DNA from: Polytrichum commune | Lineage: Eukaryota; Streptophyta; Polytrichopsida; Polytrichales; Polytrichaceae | Direction of reading: 5' to 3' | NCBI GenBank assembly: GCA_950295325.1 | Contig: OX485805.1 | Coordinates: 34,769,501-34,833,500, forward strand | DNA length: 64,000 bases | Part shown: positions 36,801-46,905 of the stretch, piece by piece | Layout of the letters: each line of letters begins with the position of its first letter | How positions within the stretch are numbered: position 1 is the stretch's first letter | Translations under genes and position numbers: made by a program | The notes under the pieces: generated by a model | Databases searched by the model: none | What the model was told of the DNA's origin: nothing | Seen by the model: only the letters and a program-made list of their open reading frames with translations

Positions 36801-39271
36801 CTGGTCCAGATCATCTTTGTCTTGAGTTTCTGCTGCTGATATCCAGAGGTAGCAGGAACCTTCAAGCAAATTGTGGTATAGCATGTGTACTAAAACCTAA
36901 ATTTCAACACAAGAAAACCAGGCAAGACAATACCGAACCCTGAAGTAGGAAAATCCTGAAGTAGTTTAGTTTACTCAAGAGAACACCATGTTGTCACGCG
37001 ATGCAAATAATGAGTATTCCTTAAACCCAAAACCCTTAAAATATGGTCCAGATGATCCTTGTCATGAGTTTCTGCTACTGATCTCCAGAGGTAGCAGGAA
37101 GACTTAAGCAGATTATTGTATAGAATGTTTACCAAGACCTCAATTCCAACACAAGAAAACCAGAAGAGACAAGACAAAACCATGAAGTAGGAATAATGTG
37201 GAGTATTTTAGGAATAACTCAAGAGAACACCCTATTGTCACGCAATCACACAATGCAAATGAGGGTCATTTTTTAGACCCTAAACCCTAAACTCCAAACC
37301 CTGGTCCAGATGCACCATTCTCTCTACCTGAGGACTGGATGTGGAGTCATTCTTGTCGTATCCAGCAACTGCTCCAAGAAGAATGGCAGTGTCGAGAACA
37401 GAAGATCCGAAGCATCCGACCACATCCAGAGAAGATGCATACGCCATCAAACCGTAGCGAGACACACGGCCATACGAGGGCTTTAACCCTACCACCCCAC
37501 AGAAGCTGGCAGGCTGCCGAATGCTGCCACCGGTGTCGCTTCCAAGCGCCCCTGCGCATTGGTGAGCTGCCACTGCTGCTGCCGACCCTCCGGAGGAGCC
37601 TCCTGGCACCCTGGATAGGTCCCATGGGTTTGATGTCACCTGCCCAATGCCTCAATTGTGTAAAGAGACACACAACTTGCCATTTGCCCATTCAAACCCC
37701 AAACCCCAAACCTCAAGCCCCAAGCCCCAAGCCCCAAACTCCAAAGTGTGGAGTGTGTTCCTAAATTGTTTTTTCATTATGTAATTCTTTGGTGCAGGGA
37801 AGGTGTAGTAGCACAATGTAGTTCGACAATGTCATCAGGGGTTTAGTTCCATAAAGACACCTTGCCATTTAATGGAAATCCAATGCACTCTTTATTGAAA
37901 TTTGAGGACAAACTACAATCAACTCCACTGCATTGTGGACCTAGAATTTGGATTATTTGGTGTAGGGAAGGTACAAATGATACAATGTGGTTGGAAAATG
38001 TCGTCAGAAATTAGCTCTACACACACACATTGCCATTTTCCATCTGATTCGACACAAATCGTTTCAAAATTATACACAACATTGCAAGGAAATACAATGC
38101 ACTCTTTCTGTGAAATTTAAGAACAAGCTCTCACCAACTCCACAATATGCAGTGTAGTCCTGGAATCTAGGTTATACGGTGCAGGAAAGGTAAAATAGTA
38201 ACAATGTGGTTCAGCAATGTCAATTCAGGGGTTTAGTTCCTGCCTCGAATTTGCATGGATCTTAGTATCATACACAAACCTTGCCATTTTCCATCTAATT
38301 CGACACAAATCAATTCACAATCACACACAACATTTTGACGAATTCCAATGCACTCTTTCTGTAAAATTTGAGCTGAAATTTTGGTTATTTATTGCAGGGA
38401 AGGTATAGCAGTTCGAAAATGTCATCAGAGGTATAAATTTATACACACATCCCTCGTCATTTACCATGTAATTTGACACAAATCGATTCAGATTACACAC
38501 GACATTCTTAGGGAATTCAATGCACTCTCTCTGTAAAATCCAACCTGAAATTTAGTGCAGGGAAGAAGGTAAAGTATCGACAATGCGGTTCCCCAATGTC
38601 AATTCAGGGGTTTTAGTTCAGTTCCTGCCATGAATTTGCAAGGATTTTAGTTCGAGATTCAAGTATGATTCTCCGCTTACCTGATACCCCGAGCCTTCCG
38701 TCGAGCTACCCATACCAAACTCATCCATATTAGTCTTTCCCACCAGAATTGCCCCAGCAGACCGCAACTTCGCCACCGCAGTGGCATCAAAAGGAGGGCA
38801 ATAACCCCTCAGTATTTTCGAACCCCCCGTAGACGGCATATCCCTCGTACACAAATTATCCTTCACCCCAATGGGAACCCCAGCCAAAACTCCCACATCC
38901 CCTAAACCCTCCGCAATTCGCTTATCGAGCTCCTGCGCATCCTGAACCGCCTTCTCTCCCGACACGTGGAGGAAACTCTTCACATGAGGTTCCCGCTCTT
39001 GAAGCTTTGCGAGGTACGCCTCCGTAATCTCTACGGCCGTCTTCTCCCCTGCCACCAAACTCTCTCGAATCTTGCGCAGGACGGATACCGGAGGCTTCTT
39101 CTTCTGGTCGGATAATGTGGTTGTGGTGGATTTTGTGGTGGCTGAGGAGCAACAGACTATGGTTCTTGTTTGCCCTGTGGGGTTGAGCTTGGAGGATTGG
39201 AAGACGCTCGGGTGGGCGCCATAGCCGCCTGGGGCGACCTTGCGAGCCCACATTGGACGAGATTGCAGCAT
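33846..39271 (-). CDS. GATA: Glutamyl-tRNA(Gln) amidotransferase subunit A, chloroplast/mitochondrial
   Basis: Amidase-signature enzyme. It frees ammonia from glutamine and, with GatB and GatC, converts Glu-tRNA(Gln) to Gln-tRNA(Gln) in plant organelles. Ten exons on the minus strand join in frame: 39271-38681, 37639-37328, 36530-36351, 36188-36094, 35740-35665, 35450-35373, 35231-35138, 34892-34843, 34546-34433, 33923-33846 (555 residues). Residues 1 to about 60 are a Ser/Thr-rich basic transit peptide. The Ser-cis-Ser-Lys triad is intact: Lys137 in GVPIGVKDN, Ser212 in GGSSGGS and Ser236 in [12 protein letters not shown], with the 24- and 99-residue spacings known for bacterial GatA. Later motifs are [34 protein letters not shown] and [10 protein letters not shown]. 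The last exon supplies [11 protein letters not shown] and SPP near the C terminus. No breaks are seen. Introns 1 and 2 consist largely of tandem repeats. Confidence 0.95.
36737..37310. repeat. Intronic tandem repeat (GatA intron 2), ~2.5 units of ~245 bp
   Basis: Diverged units share AACACCCTGTTGTCA-type starts, AATGCAAATGAGG, a telomere-like AACCCTAAACCC, GGTCCAGATGATC and CCAGAGGTAGCAGGAA. The GGTCCAGA anchors lie at 36803, 37045 and 37303. The third unit is cut short at the exon 2 donor. Confidence 0.85.
37698..37745. repeat. CCCCAAA/CCCCAAG short tandem tract
   Basis: About seven units of a 7-base C-rich motif, inside GatA intron 1. Confidence 0.8.
37790..38640. repeat. Intronic tandem repeat (GatA intron 1), four to five diverged units
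   Basis: Units of about 170-250 bp share GTGCAGGGAAGGT, ACAATGTGGTTC, AATGTCATCAGGGGTTTAG, TTGCCATTTTCCATCTAATT and AATGCACTCTTTCTGT. The last anchor lies at 37885, 38096, 38347 and 38519 (final copy with one change). Irregular spacing points to unequal exchange and later deletions. Confidence 0.85.
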
Positions 39272-39660
39272 TTGGATTGATCCTCACGACCCCGCAACCA
39301 CCGCAGCAGCAGCAGCGACTCTCTCTTTGTTACAATTCCACCATAGCCGTCGTCATCCGCGTTTGGGTGATTTTTCTTTTTGGTTTTGTTACAGCTACGA
39401 TGATCGATGTGGCCCAGCTCTTCTTTCTCTCGCAACTACGTTACGTCGAGGCTCTCTCCTCTTGAAGCAGCCGCTCTATCTATGTCTTTCAATTTGTGGT
39501 GAAACGTACGCACGGTGTGGATTTGAGCATTTGGCGACTTTGCTTCTCTCAATGATTTCCTTCTCCCTCTCAATTCCTCTTCCTAAAATCTATTGTAGTT
39601 GTGGATTTGAGGTCCCACATGAGTTTGTTTTCAAATCCTTCATTGAAACTAATAAGGTAG
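39237..39660. repeat. GatA 5' end, source segment of a three-copy duplication
   Basis: Contains the first eleven codons of GatA, its 5' UTR and upstream region. Homologous copies lie at 40245-40690 and 62220-62660. Homology begins at ACCTTG inside codons 11-12 of GatA and runs outward past CTCAATGATTTCCTTCTCCC. Confidence 0.75.
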
Positions 39661-40770
39661 AAACCAATGTTGGACTGGTATATAGGTGAATAATGGTATC
39701 AAAGAATCTACCCTGTGGGTATCAAAATTGCAGTTTCAAGTCAAATATTGATATTTGATGGGTATGTCAACGTGAGAGAATATATTGTATACCCAAGTTA
39801 TTATTTGGGTCAACACCATTCTAGCACATATTGATACTAGGATGATTTTATGTAGGCATGACGATTTGTGCATGGTATATATACCTAGATGATATTGGGA
39901 AAAAAAATATCAAAAATATCAAAAATCAAACACCCATTACCTTATTGGTGACCACAAATGTGCAATCCTCGTTCTAGATAACACGCATATAAAACAAATG
40001 ATACCAACCCAACATTGGTAGAAACGCTTAATGCGTTTGGGGTCATTACTTTGAGACACTACATAAATGCTTAGAAACTCAATAGCATAGTGCCTTGGCA
40101 ATTACAACACTTTGGATATCAAACTATAGTTTGTCTTAGTGGAGCATCACGTCATCATAGAATTTGTCCTATACGGTAGTTATGTGACATGTGGCATTCT
40201 TGCTTAAAAGATGAGTATATTAGTTTAAGAAATGCCATGGTACCACATTGTCACCTTGTGGTCTCAAACTGGACGAGGTTGCAACATTTGGCTCAACATT
40301 TGGAGGAAAACCCTCAACCACCACAAATGAGTCTCCTTTCTACAATGCCACCATAGCCATCATCCGTGTTTGGCAAATTTCATGTTGTTGTTGTTGCAAC
40401 TACGATCAATGTGGCAAGAGATTGTGCAAAGTGTCTAAGCTTTTGTCTTGAACAACAAGGCTCTCCCCAAGAGAGCACTCTCTTTCTTCCATAGTCCCAA
40501 AATGTACACGGGTTGTAGATACGGGTCTTTCCTTATCTTCCTTCTCTCAATGATATCCCTCCCCTTGTCAATTCCTCTTACTAAATCTACTGCAGTTGTA
40601 GATTTATGCTTTTTCAAAGAATGTTTTCTTCCCAAGCTAGTGAAAGGTCGAATCCTTCATTGAAACTAAGGTGGAAGTGCCTAAACATGGCCATGATCCA
40701 TGTAATTCCATTAGTTTGCAAGACCATGCAAATACATGGGGCATGGATTCTTCATGCCGCTTACGAACTA
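39514..40770 (+). repeat. 1.26-kb duplicated segment, copy A
   Basis: Collinear with 61475-62745 across its whole length, from GGTGTGGA through TGGACTGGTATATAGGTGAA and TTTGATGGGTATGTCAACGT to ACATGGGGCATGGA. Differences are mainly scattered substitutions and small indels. It includes part of the GatA upstream region, a ~580-bp AT-rich middle, and a second, degenerate GatA 5' end. Confidence 0.85.
40245..40690 (-). pseudogene. Duplicated GatA transit-peptide start, inactivated (copy 1)
   Basis: Read on the minus strand from 40284 it opens with an ATG and MLQPRPV, corresponding to MLQSRPM of GatA, and then has TGA where GatA has the Trp8 codon. Homology to GatA coding sequence stops a few codons later. 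The non-coding flank is homologous to the GatA promoter side. It has no coding value; it might carry promoter activity. Confidence 0.65.
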
Positions 40771-41534
40771 ACGTGAATGTAAGAATGGGTATTATTTGAG
40801 GCATTAGTGTACATAGTATACATAAGGAGAGGTTTTTCTTTTGTTTTTCTTTGTTTTTTTTCTTCTAATGGTGTTTTTAGAACAATCAATTCTATTTCTC
40901 CCTTCTAGTATGTACATTTTACAAGACTATTAAGAGTTTTGAAATAAAGGTAGATGTACAAAAGGGGGCCCTAGGGTTTAGAGAAATTTTTGACAAATGA
41001 TGCATACGGTATGTTTCATCAAGTTCATGTTTTCATTCATTTTTGTCATATGATAATAGTCCTCAATGACTACCCGATTCATTTTTGTTAGGGTTTGCAT
41101 TTGGGTTTTAGGTTTTTACAAATTGGAGGCTCTTGGACATTATAGGTTCCCTTGATATTTGCTCTCTGGATTGTGGCTAAGTTATTGTGCTTTAGTTTGT
41201 GTTTGTTGGGTGCAATTGTTGAGTTACATGGTATGGATGAAAATTTATTCAATGACTTTCTCATTGGAAAATGAAAGTGGATTTTTTTATTTAACAAGGG
41301 CTATTTAGTCATGATTTATATGTTGCATATGTAGTAGGCGAATTTATCACATTGAATTGAAAAGCTTAGTTTAAATATATGAGTCCATTTTTTAGCATGC
41401 CATTAGTACGTATACATTTGTCTTTTTCCATAAAAGCTTCGTATATCGGGGGTTTAATCTCATAGTGATCCATGCATGTCATTTAGGTATCCAACAAAGA
41501 ATCCACCCCCAGGTGCAAATAATTTGAAACCAAA
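40771..41534. other. AT-rich intergenic DNA
   Basis: No gene or clear repeat is supported. Confidence 0.4.
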
Positions 41535-42480
41535 TACCGTAGGTTCATAGCTGGTTCGATACATGCTAGCCGAATAATTAATTAAAGTTCAAAAAGTAGG
41601 TTTGGCACATAAAAACAATATATTCATATTTTCAGCAATTTTCTCTTTTAATTTTTAAAAATTCAGCTTAAATTCATTTTTAATTTTCTATTTAAGCTTA
41701 TATCTTGTACATCTCTCTTGCATTGAATGACAGGTAAGATGTGAGTGAAGAGTTGAGAATGCTCTGTGCTTTATGCAAGTAGAGTGGAGTTGTGTTCAAC
41801 AATGCATATGGGATATGTAAACTTTGAGGTGAAGCACCGAGTTAGACTTCATTTTTATAACACGCATAACTTTTGCATAGAGTCTTCAAATGACATAAAA
41901 TTTGTTGAAGGTGAAAGATTACTTGATTTCTAAACTTTTCTTAGACCAAAAAAATTCCAAAAAAGTTGATCTTCTATGCACAAATGAGCTCCGAAAAACT
42001 GTTATGAACGCATTTTAATTTTTTGATCTTTACACGGCTGCAATGTTTTGTCCATATCTTTTGCATAAAGACTTATTTTGACACAAAACTTGTTGGAGGT
42101 GGAAGAAGGATTGATTTCTCAACTTTTGTTAGTTGGACAAAATTCTATAAAACTTCATCTTCTATGCTCAATTGGACTCCAAAAATTTGTGTACAACACA
42201 TTTGAAAAGCCTCACCTAGAGTCTTGCTACTTCTTAACCCATATTCTTTGTGGACTAATGTAAGTGAGCTTGATTACAAAAGGAGCACCTTCTCTCTTTC
42301 AAAATTCACATATGCTTCCACTGTAAGTAAAACTCTAGTGAGAAGTAAAAATTTCTTACTTTTCGGCAATTTTGAAAAATAATTAATTTTATATTCCTCA
42401 AAAAATGCCAATAATATTCCAAAAATTTCGACTTTTTTTTTTTAATTATTTAGTGTCGGACCAGCTATGAACCTACGGTA
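41535..42480. mobile_element. ~946-bp non-coding element with TACCGTAGGTTCATAGCTGG inverted ends
   Basis: Ends are TACCGTAGGTTCATAGCTGG at 41535 and the reverse complement at 42461-42480, followed inward by TTCGATAC or GTGTCGGA. The interior holds two diverged direct repeats of about 190 bp (around 41,867 and 42,055), each with CTTTTGCATA, GACA.AAA.TTGTTG and GATTTCT. No transposase is seen. Class unknown; no clear target duplication. Confidence 0.55.
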
Positions 42481-42554
42481 GCAACAACCAATGCGACCAC
42501 ATGACAAGCGCACATTGGACAAGACTACAGTGATTGGCACAAATCCTAAGGAAC

Positions 42555-42712
42555 CCCCACAACCATTCATAGGAGGTTGGTCCCCCTCCTATGAATTAAG
42601 AGGTCTGCGGTATGGGGAGCTAACCATTAGCATGGCAGAATGCGAAGGGTTAGCGCTCGTGACCCTTGCTAGAATTGAAAAAAATGACCAAGTTAGTTAA
42701 GGGGAGCAAAAG
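42555..42712 (+). repeat. Dispersed repeat related to the 45-47 kb inverted-repeat cluster
   Basis: Contains TATGGGGAGCTAACCATTAG, GAATGCGAAGGGTTAGCGCT and GTGACCCTTGCTAGAATTGA. All are shared with 46,780-46,880 in direct orientation and with 45,510-45,600 in inverse orientation. A 12-bp stem, ATTCATAGGAGG paired with CCTCCTATGAAT, lies at its start. Confidence 0.75.
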
Positions 42713-43776
42713 TGTGTATAGAATTTGAAGAGACCAAAAGTCTCACGAGTTGAGGCAAAAAATAATTATACAAGCCTAAGGAACTAACAATGAACAATGC
42801 ACAAAATCTCTATGTGAAATCGCTCGGATCAACCAACTTCCTTGACAAAGGTTTTCAAAAATTGGTTGAAAAAAAGGTAAAATTGCTTTAAAAATTCAAA
42901 GGAAGAAAACATGCACCCAATATGTGATATCCAAGAGCAAAGATTTTGTCACCAGAAATCAACCAGCAAATCTAAGAACAAATCTAAGAAGGGAAAAATA
43001 TCCCAAAAGGTTGAAGAATAGCTAAAGTAAGAGATGTGAAGGCCAAAATATCCATAAATGATTCACACAAATAGTTGGGTGAGAGGGTTAGGAACCTTAA
43101 ATGGTTCAATTAAATTGCATGTTAGTCTCTTAAAAATATTTGGATTAGAATTAATGGGTTGGCAACCCATGATGCACCTACTTGCACTTTAAAATATTTG
43201 GAGTAATACTGATGGTATGGCAACCCATAATGCACCCACTTGCTCTAAATTAGATAATCATTTTTAGATGCACTAAATTTTATATTTATTGACACCCTTT
43301 AGATTAGGTTGGGATTGTTTTAAAACACCAAAATTAAGTATTTTCAGTGACCTTGAGACAAGAAGTCGATACCATAAGGATCATAGTAAAGTAGATGATT
43401 TCATCCAATGAGATGAATGAGCTCTCATCGATGATTTTACTTGAGTGTCATGAATCCCCGGCCCATTATCACTATTTGTATTTGGTATACCGGGTCTGTT
43501 TCGTATTTTATACTATTATTATTTTTTTACCAGTATGTTGTGCATCACTAGGATTTTTTGATCTTCTCTTAATAGAATTTCTTTTTCTACATCATTTACC
43601 TAGTTTACAATTTGAGCATCAACCTTAGCTAGAATCATTCTTTTCATTTTAGCAATTCTAGCTCTTGCTCCCCGCAGATCACTGCCTTTTCGTAATTCTT
43701 CCTCAATAATTCTTTTGGCAAGTTTGTTTTCTTCTTCTACAATTCATTCTTCTTCAGTTAGTTTATTTCTTATACT
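42713..43776. other. AT-rich intergenic DNA
   Basis: No gene is supported. Around 43,100-43,270 there is a short imperfect direct repeat around GGCAACCCATRATGCACC. Confidence 0.4.
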
Positions 43777-44118
43777 CTCGGGGGGGGGGGGTAGTCATTG
43801 GTTTGAGTAGCAATATACGTGCGAACAAATGATAGGGTATTTTAAAAACATGGGAGCAAAAAATTATAATTGGGTTTAAGAGTAATATAGGGTATCAAAA
43901 ATGGCACTGGACATCTTTAAAGTACTATAGGGTATGGAATAATAGGTAATTTGAAATTATAAGTAATGCAAGCCATTTTTCTATTAACCCAAAGTAGAAA
44001 TTTACATAATGATAGCATGTGAAAAAAAGAAGAGAATTGAAAGTAATACCCCCCTATAAAATAGTGGTTGTTCGCACCTATATCCTTAACTTTTTAACAC
44101 ACTGCCCCCCCCCCCGAG
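43777..44118. mobile_element. G-tract MITE (hAT-like), intact copy
   Basis: A 342-bp element bounded by CTCG plus a G run and a C run plus CGAG. It is flanked by CTTATACT (43769-43776) and CTTATAAT (44119-44126), an 8-bp target duplication with one mismatch. The 8-bp duplication suggests the hAT superfamily. The interior is AT-rich and non-coding. A second copy in inverse orientation lies at 58998-60302. Confidence 0.8.
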
Positions 44119-44939
44119 CTTATAATATATAAATTATGCAAGATTTTGTATATTGCATATTTATCAAAATAACCTCTGATTGCTTCATTATCGTCCTCCA
44201 TTTACCTTTCCGAAAACCAAATGCATTTTCTATCCATATTTCGATTGAAGACCGGATAAAATGCTAGTGTGCCTCATTCTTGAATAATATAGCCTTTCTA
44301 TCCTTAAATGGACAATACATCCAAGGCCTCAACGGATACACGACGTCTCCTACAAATTTATATGGTTGGAATTTCCTTTCTATACATGCTCGTCCGATTC
44401 TTATAACTTGAAAAACAATCCAATTGTGTAGATTTCCTATCCATTTAAATTCATTATCCCGGAACATACAATCTGGTCCGACAATTCCCTGTAAATGTCA
44501 TCCTATAGTAATAGTATTTTCCGCTGATTATTGAAGTTAAAATAATAATATGCAACCCGTCCATTGCCCCTATAACGTACGATATACCATGCAGTTGTTT
44601 GAATCTTGAACCTAAACCCTAAATTGTGATTCATTTGAAGTTTGTACGAAAATTGGTTGCAAATGCTTCCTAACAACGACAGAACGTCCTGATTATTTTT
44701 GACAATGTGTTTTTATGAATTCCATACAAATATCCTATGGTTTGCAGTCCATTGTTGTTGCTTAACCTATGTAATGACATTGCTACTCTATTTTGTACAT
44801 GCATAATAAGTCTAAAACGAATGTCCTCTCTCTTCAATACGGGCCCAACCTCTCACACAGATATATGAAAGTGTTATATTTCACTTGAGTTCGCTCCTTA
44901 AAGTCTTTGTCCGTCTATGACCCCAACAACAAGTTGTTT
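44119..44939. other. AT-rich intergenic DNA
   Basis: No gene or repeat is supported. Confidence 0.4.
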
Positions 44940-46905
44940 ACAAATCCGGACATCTATTCTTGTTGCACACCTCTCCATGAGGAGCGCCCGAAACACCATG
45001 GGCACAAGGAGGACCCCGGAATGACACCCGAGACTTGTGGCACCATTGGTGAGAGGCCCAAATAATTTTAGTGTGGACAAGGGCCTCGGGCGTTGGGAAC
45101 AACTCCCATCCACGGAGACTAAGAATCACGAAGGTAAGGCCATGGGTTGTGAGTATCTTATGGCGTCGAGATTTTAGAATACTCAAGAATACCACAATCG
45201 AAGGTGTGAGCTAGGAGATCTTCCAATTTGAGTGGGGCGATGCTTAGGGAAGTGACCTGGGACAGAAGTGACCTGGAAGTGGCATCCATATTGCCAAAGT
45301 TTGAATAGGCATAACTTTCTTAATATTTGCGTGAATGAAGCAAGTGAGAGGTTCATCGGCATCTATGCAAAAAACAAATGTCAATAGAGTGGTTGCTTGA
45401 TTGCATCAAAGATCATGGGAAGAATTATGTTGGTCTAAAGTTGTTGGGGGCTTCTAGCCCTAGTTGTCACAAGCCTTACTAATTCCCCTTAACCATCTTA
45501 ATCATTTTCATTTCTAGCAAGGATCACGAGCGCTAACCCTTCGCATTCCGCCATGCTAATGGTTAGCTCCTCCTACCCCATATGTTATAGTTCATAGGAG
45601 GGGAACCAACCTTCCTACTTGTTTTCGGGACTCACCCCTTAATCGGTAATCATTTCTTAGATGTAGACTTCTATCCATGGAAGTCCAATCTTATGTTGAT
45701 CATCGCATCGCCAGAGCAACACTACAACAACCTGAACCATACTAGACAACCATGCCCTCACATTGGGCCAATGCCCATGGAGGCCGTGCCATTTGGCCTC
45801 GGGTGGGTGAGGCCACACCACCTCACCCATATAAGCTTCTAGGACTCTAGGCGGGGCCCCTACCCCACTGTCAAGAAACCTTTTGTCTCTCTACCAAGAG
45901 TTAAGGCCAAGTAGACATTTTCCCTTAGCCGCTGGACCTAAAAGCCCTTAGCAATTTCAGACCATCATAACTTCCTTATGTGATCTCTGATGCTAACAAT
46001 TGACCACTCCATCTTCATCTACGCTTCACTTAAGTTAGACGCCGATGGACTTTTCATTTACCCCATTTGGGCAAGTATTGAGGAAGTTATGCCTGTTCAA
46101 ACCTTGGCAGTCCCGGGAGCCACTCCCAGGCCACTGCTGTATCAGGGCGCTGTCCCGGGACAACGTCCCACTCAAATTGCCATAACTCCTAGCTCACACC
46201 TCCGATTAAGGTGTTCTTGAGCATTCTAGAATCTACACGCCATAAGCTATGCATAGCTGATGGCCGTACCCTCGTGCCTCCTAGTCTCAGCAGGTGGGAG
46301 GCATTCCCAACGCATGGGGCCCTCACCCACACTAGAATCACTTGCGCCCTCTCACCAACGGAGTCACAAGTCATGGGTGTCACTCCAGGGTCCCCCTTGT
46401 GCCCATGGTGTTTCGGGCACTCCTCATGGAGAGGTGGGCGACACTAGCGGCTAAGGAAAAATGTCTACTTGGTCCCAACCCTTGGGAAAGAGACAAAAGG
46501 TTTTTTGACGGTGGGATAGGGGCCCTGCCCAAAGTCCTAGAGGCTTATATGGGTGAGGCAATGTGGCCGGCCGAACCCACCCAAGGTTGAATGGCACAGG
46601 CTCCACGGACATTGGTCCAACGTAGGGGCATAGTTGTTTAGTATGGTTCGGGTTGTTGTAGTGTTACTCCGGCAATGCGATGATCAACTAAAGATTGTAC
46701 ATCCATCGATGAAAGTCCACATCTAATAATTGATTATCGATTAAGGAGAGAATCCCGAATGTATGTGTAGAAGGGTTGGTCCCCCACCTATGAGTTAAAG
46801 AGGTCCGCGGTATGGGGAGCTAACCATTAACGTGGTGGAATGCGAAGGGTTAGCGCTTATGACCCTTGCTAGAATTGAGAAATGATCAAGACAATTAAGG
46901 GACGC
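44940..46905. repeat. Complex inverted-repeat cluster
   Basis: Two inverted pairs interleave. 44,940-45,200 pairs with 46,205-46,445 (shared CACCATGGGCACAAG.GGACC and its complement). 45,476-45,950 pairs with 46,440-46,905 (shared CTTTTGTCTCT, GTAGACATTTTCC, GCGCTAACCCTTCGCATTCC). 45,290-45,330 also pairs with 46,060-46,110 (GGCATAACTT). Arm identity looks moderate and indels are common. No coding sequence is recognised. Confidence 0.75.

Noticed and set aside
39240-39689. Plus-strand 149-codon frame across the GatA start
   Set aside because: It overlaps the GatA transit peptide and 5' UTR in antisense and its duplicated copies do not preserve the frame.
12140-44620. Telomere-like CCCTAAA words at several places
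   Set aside because: Only one or two units at each site; too short to be interstitial telomere arrays.
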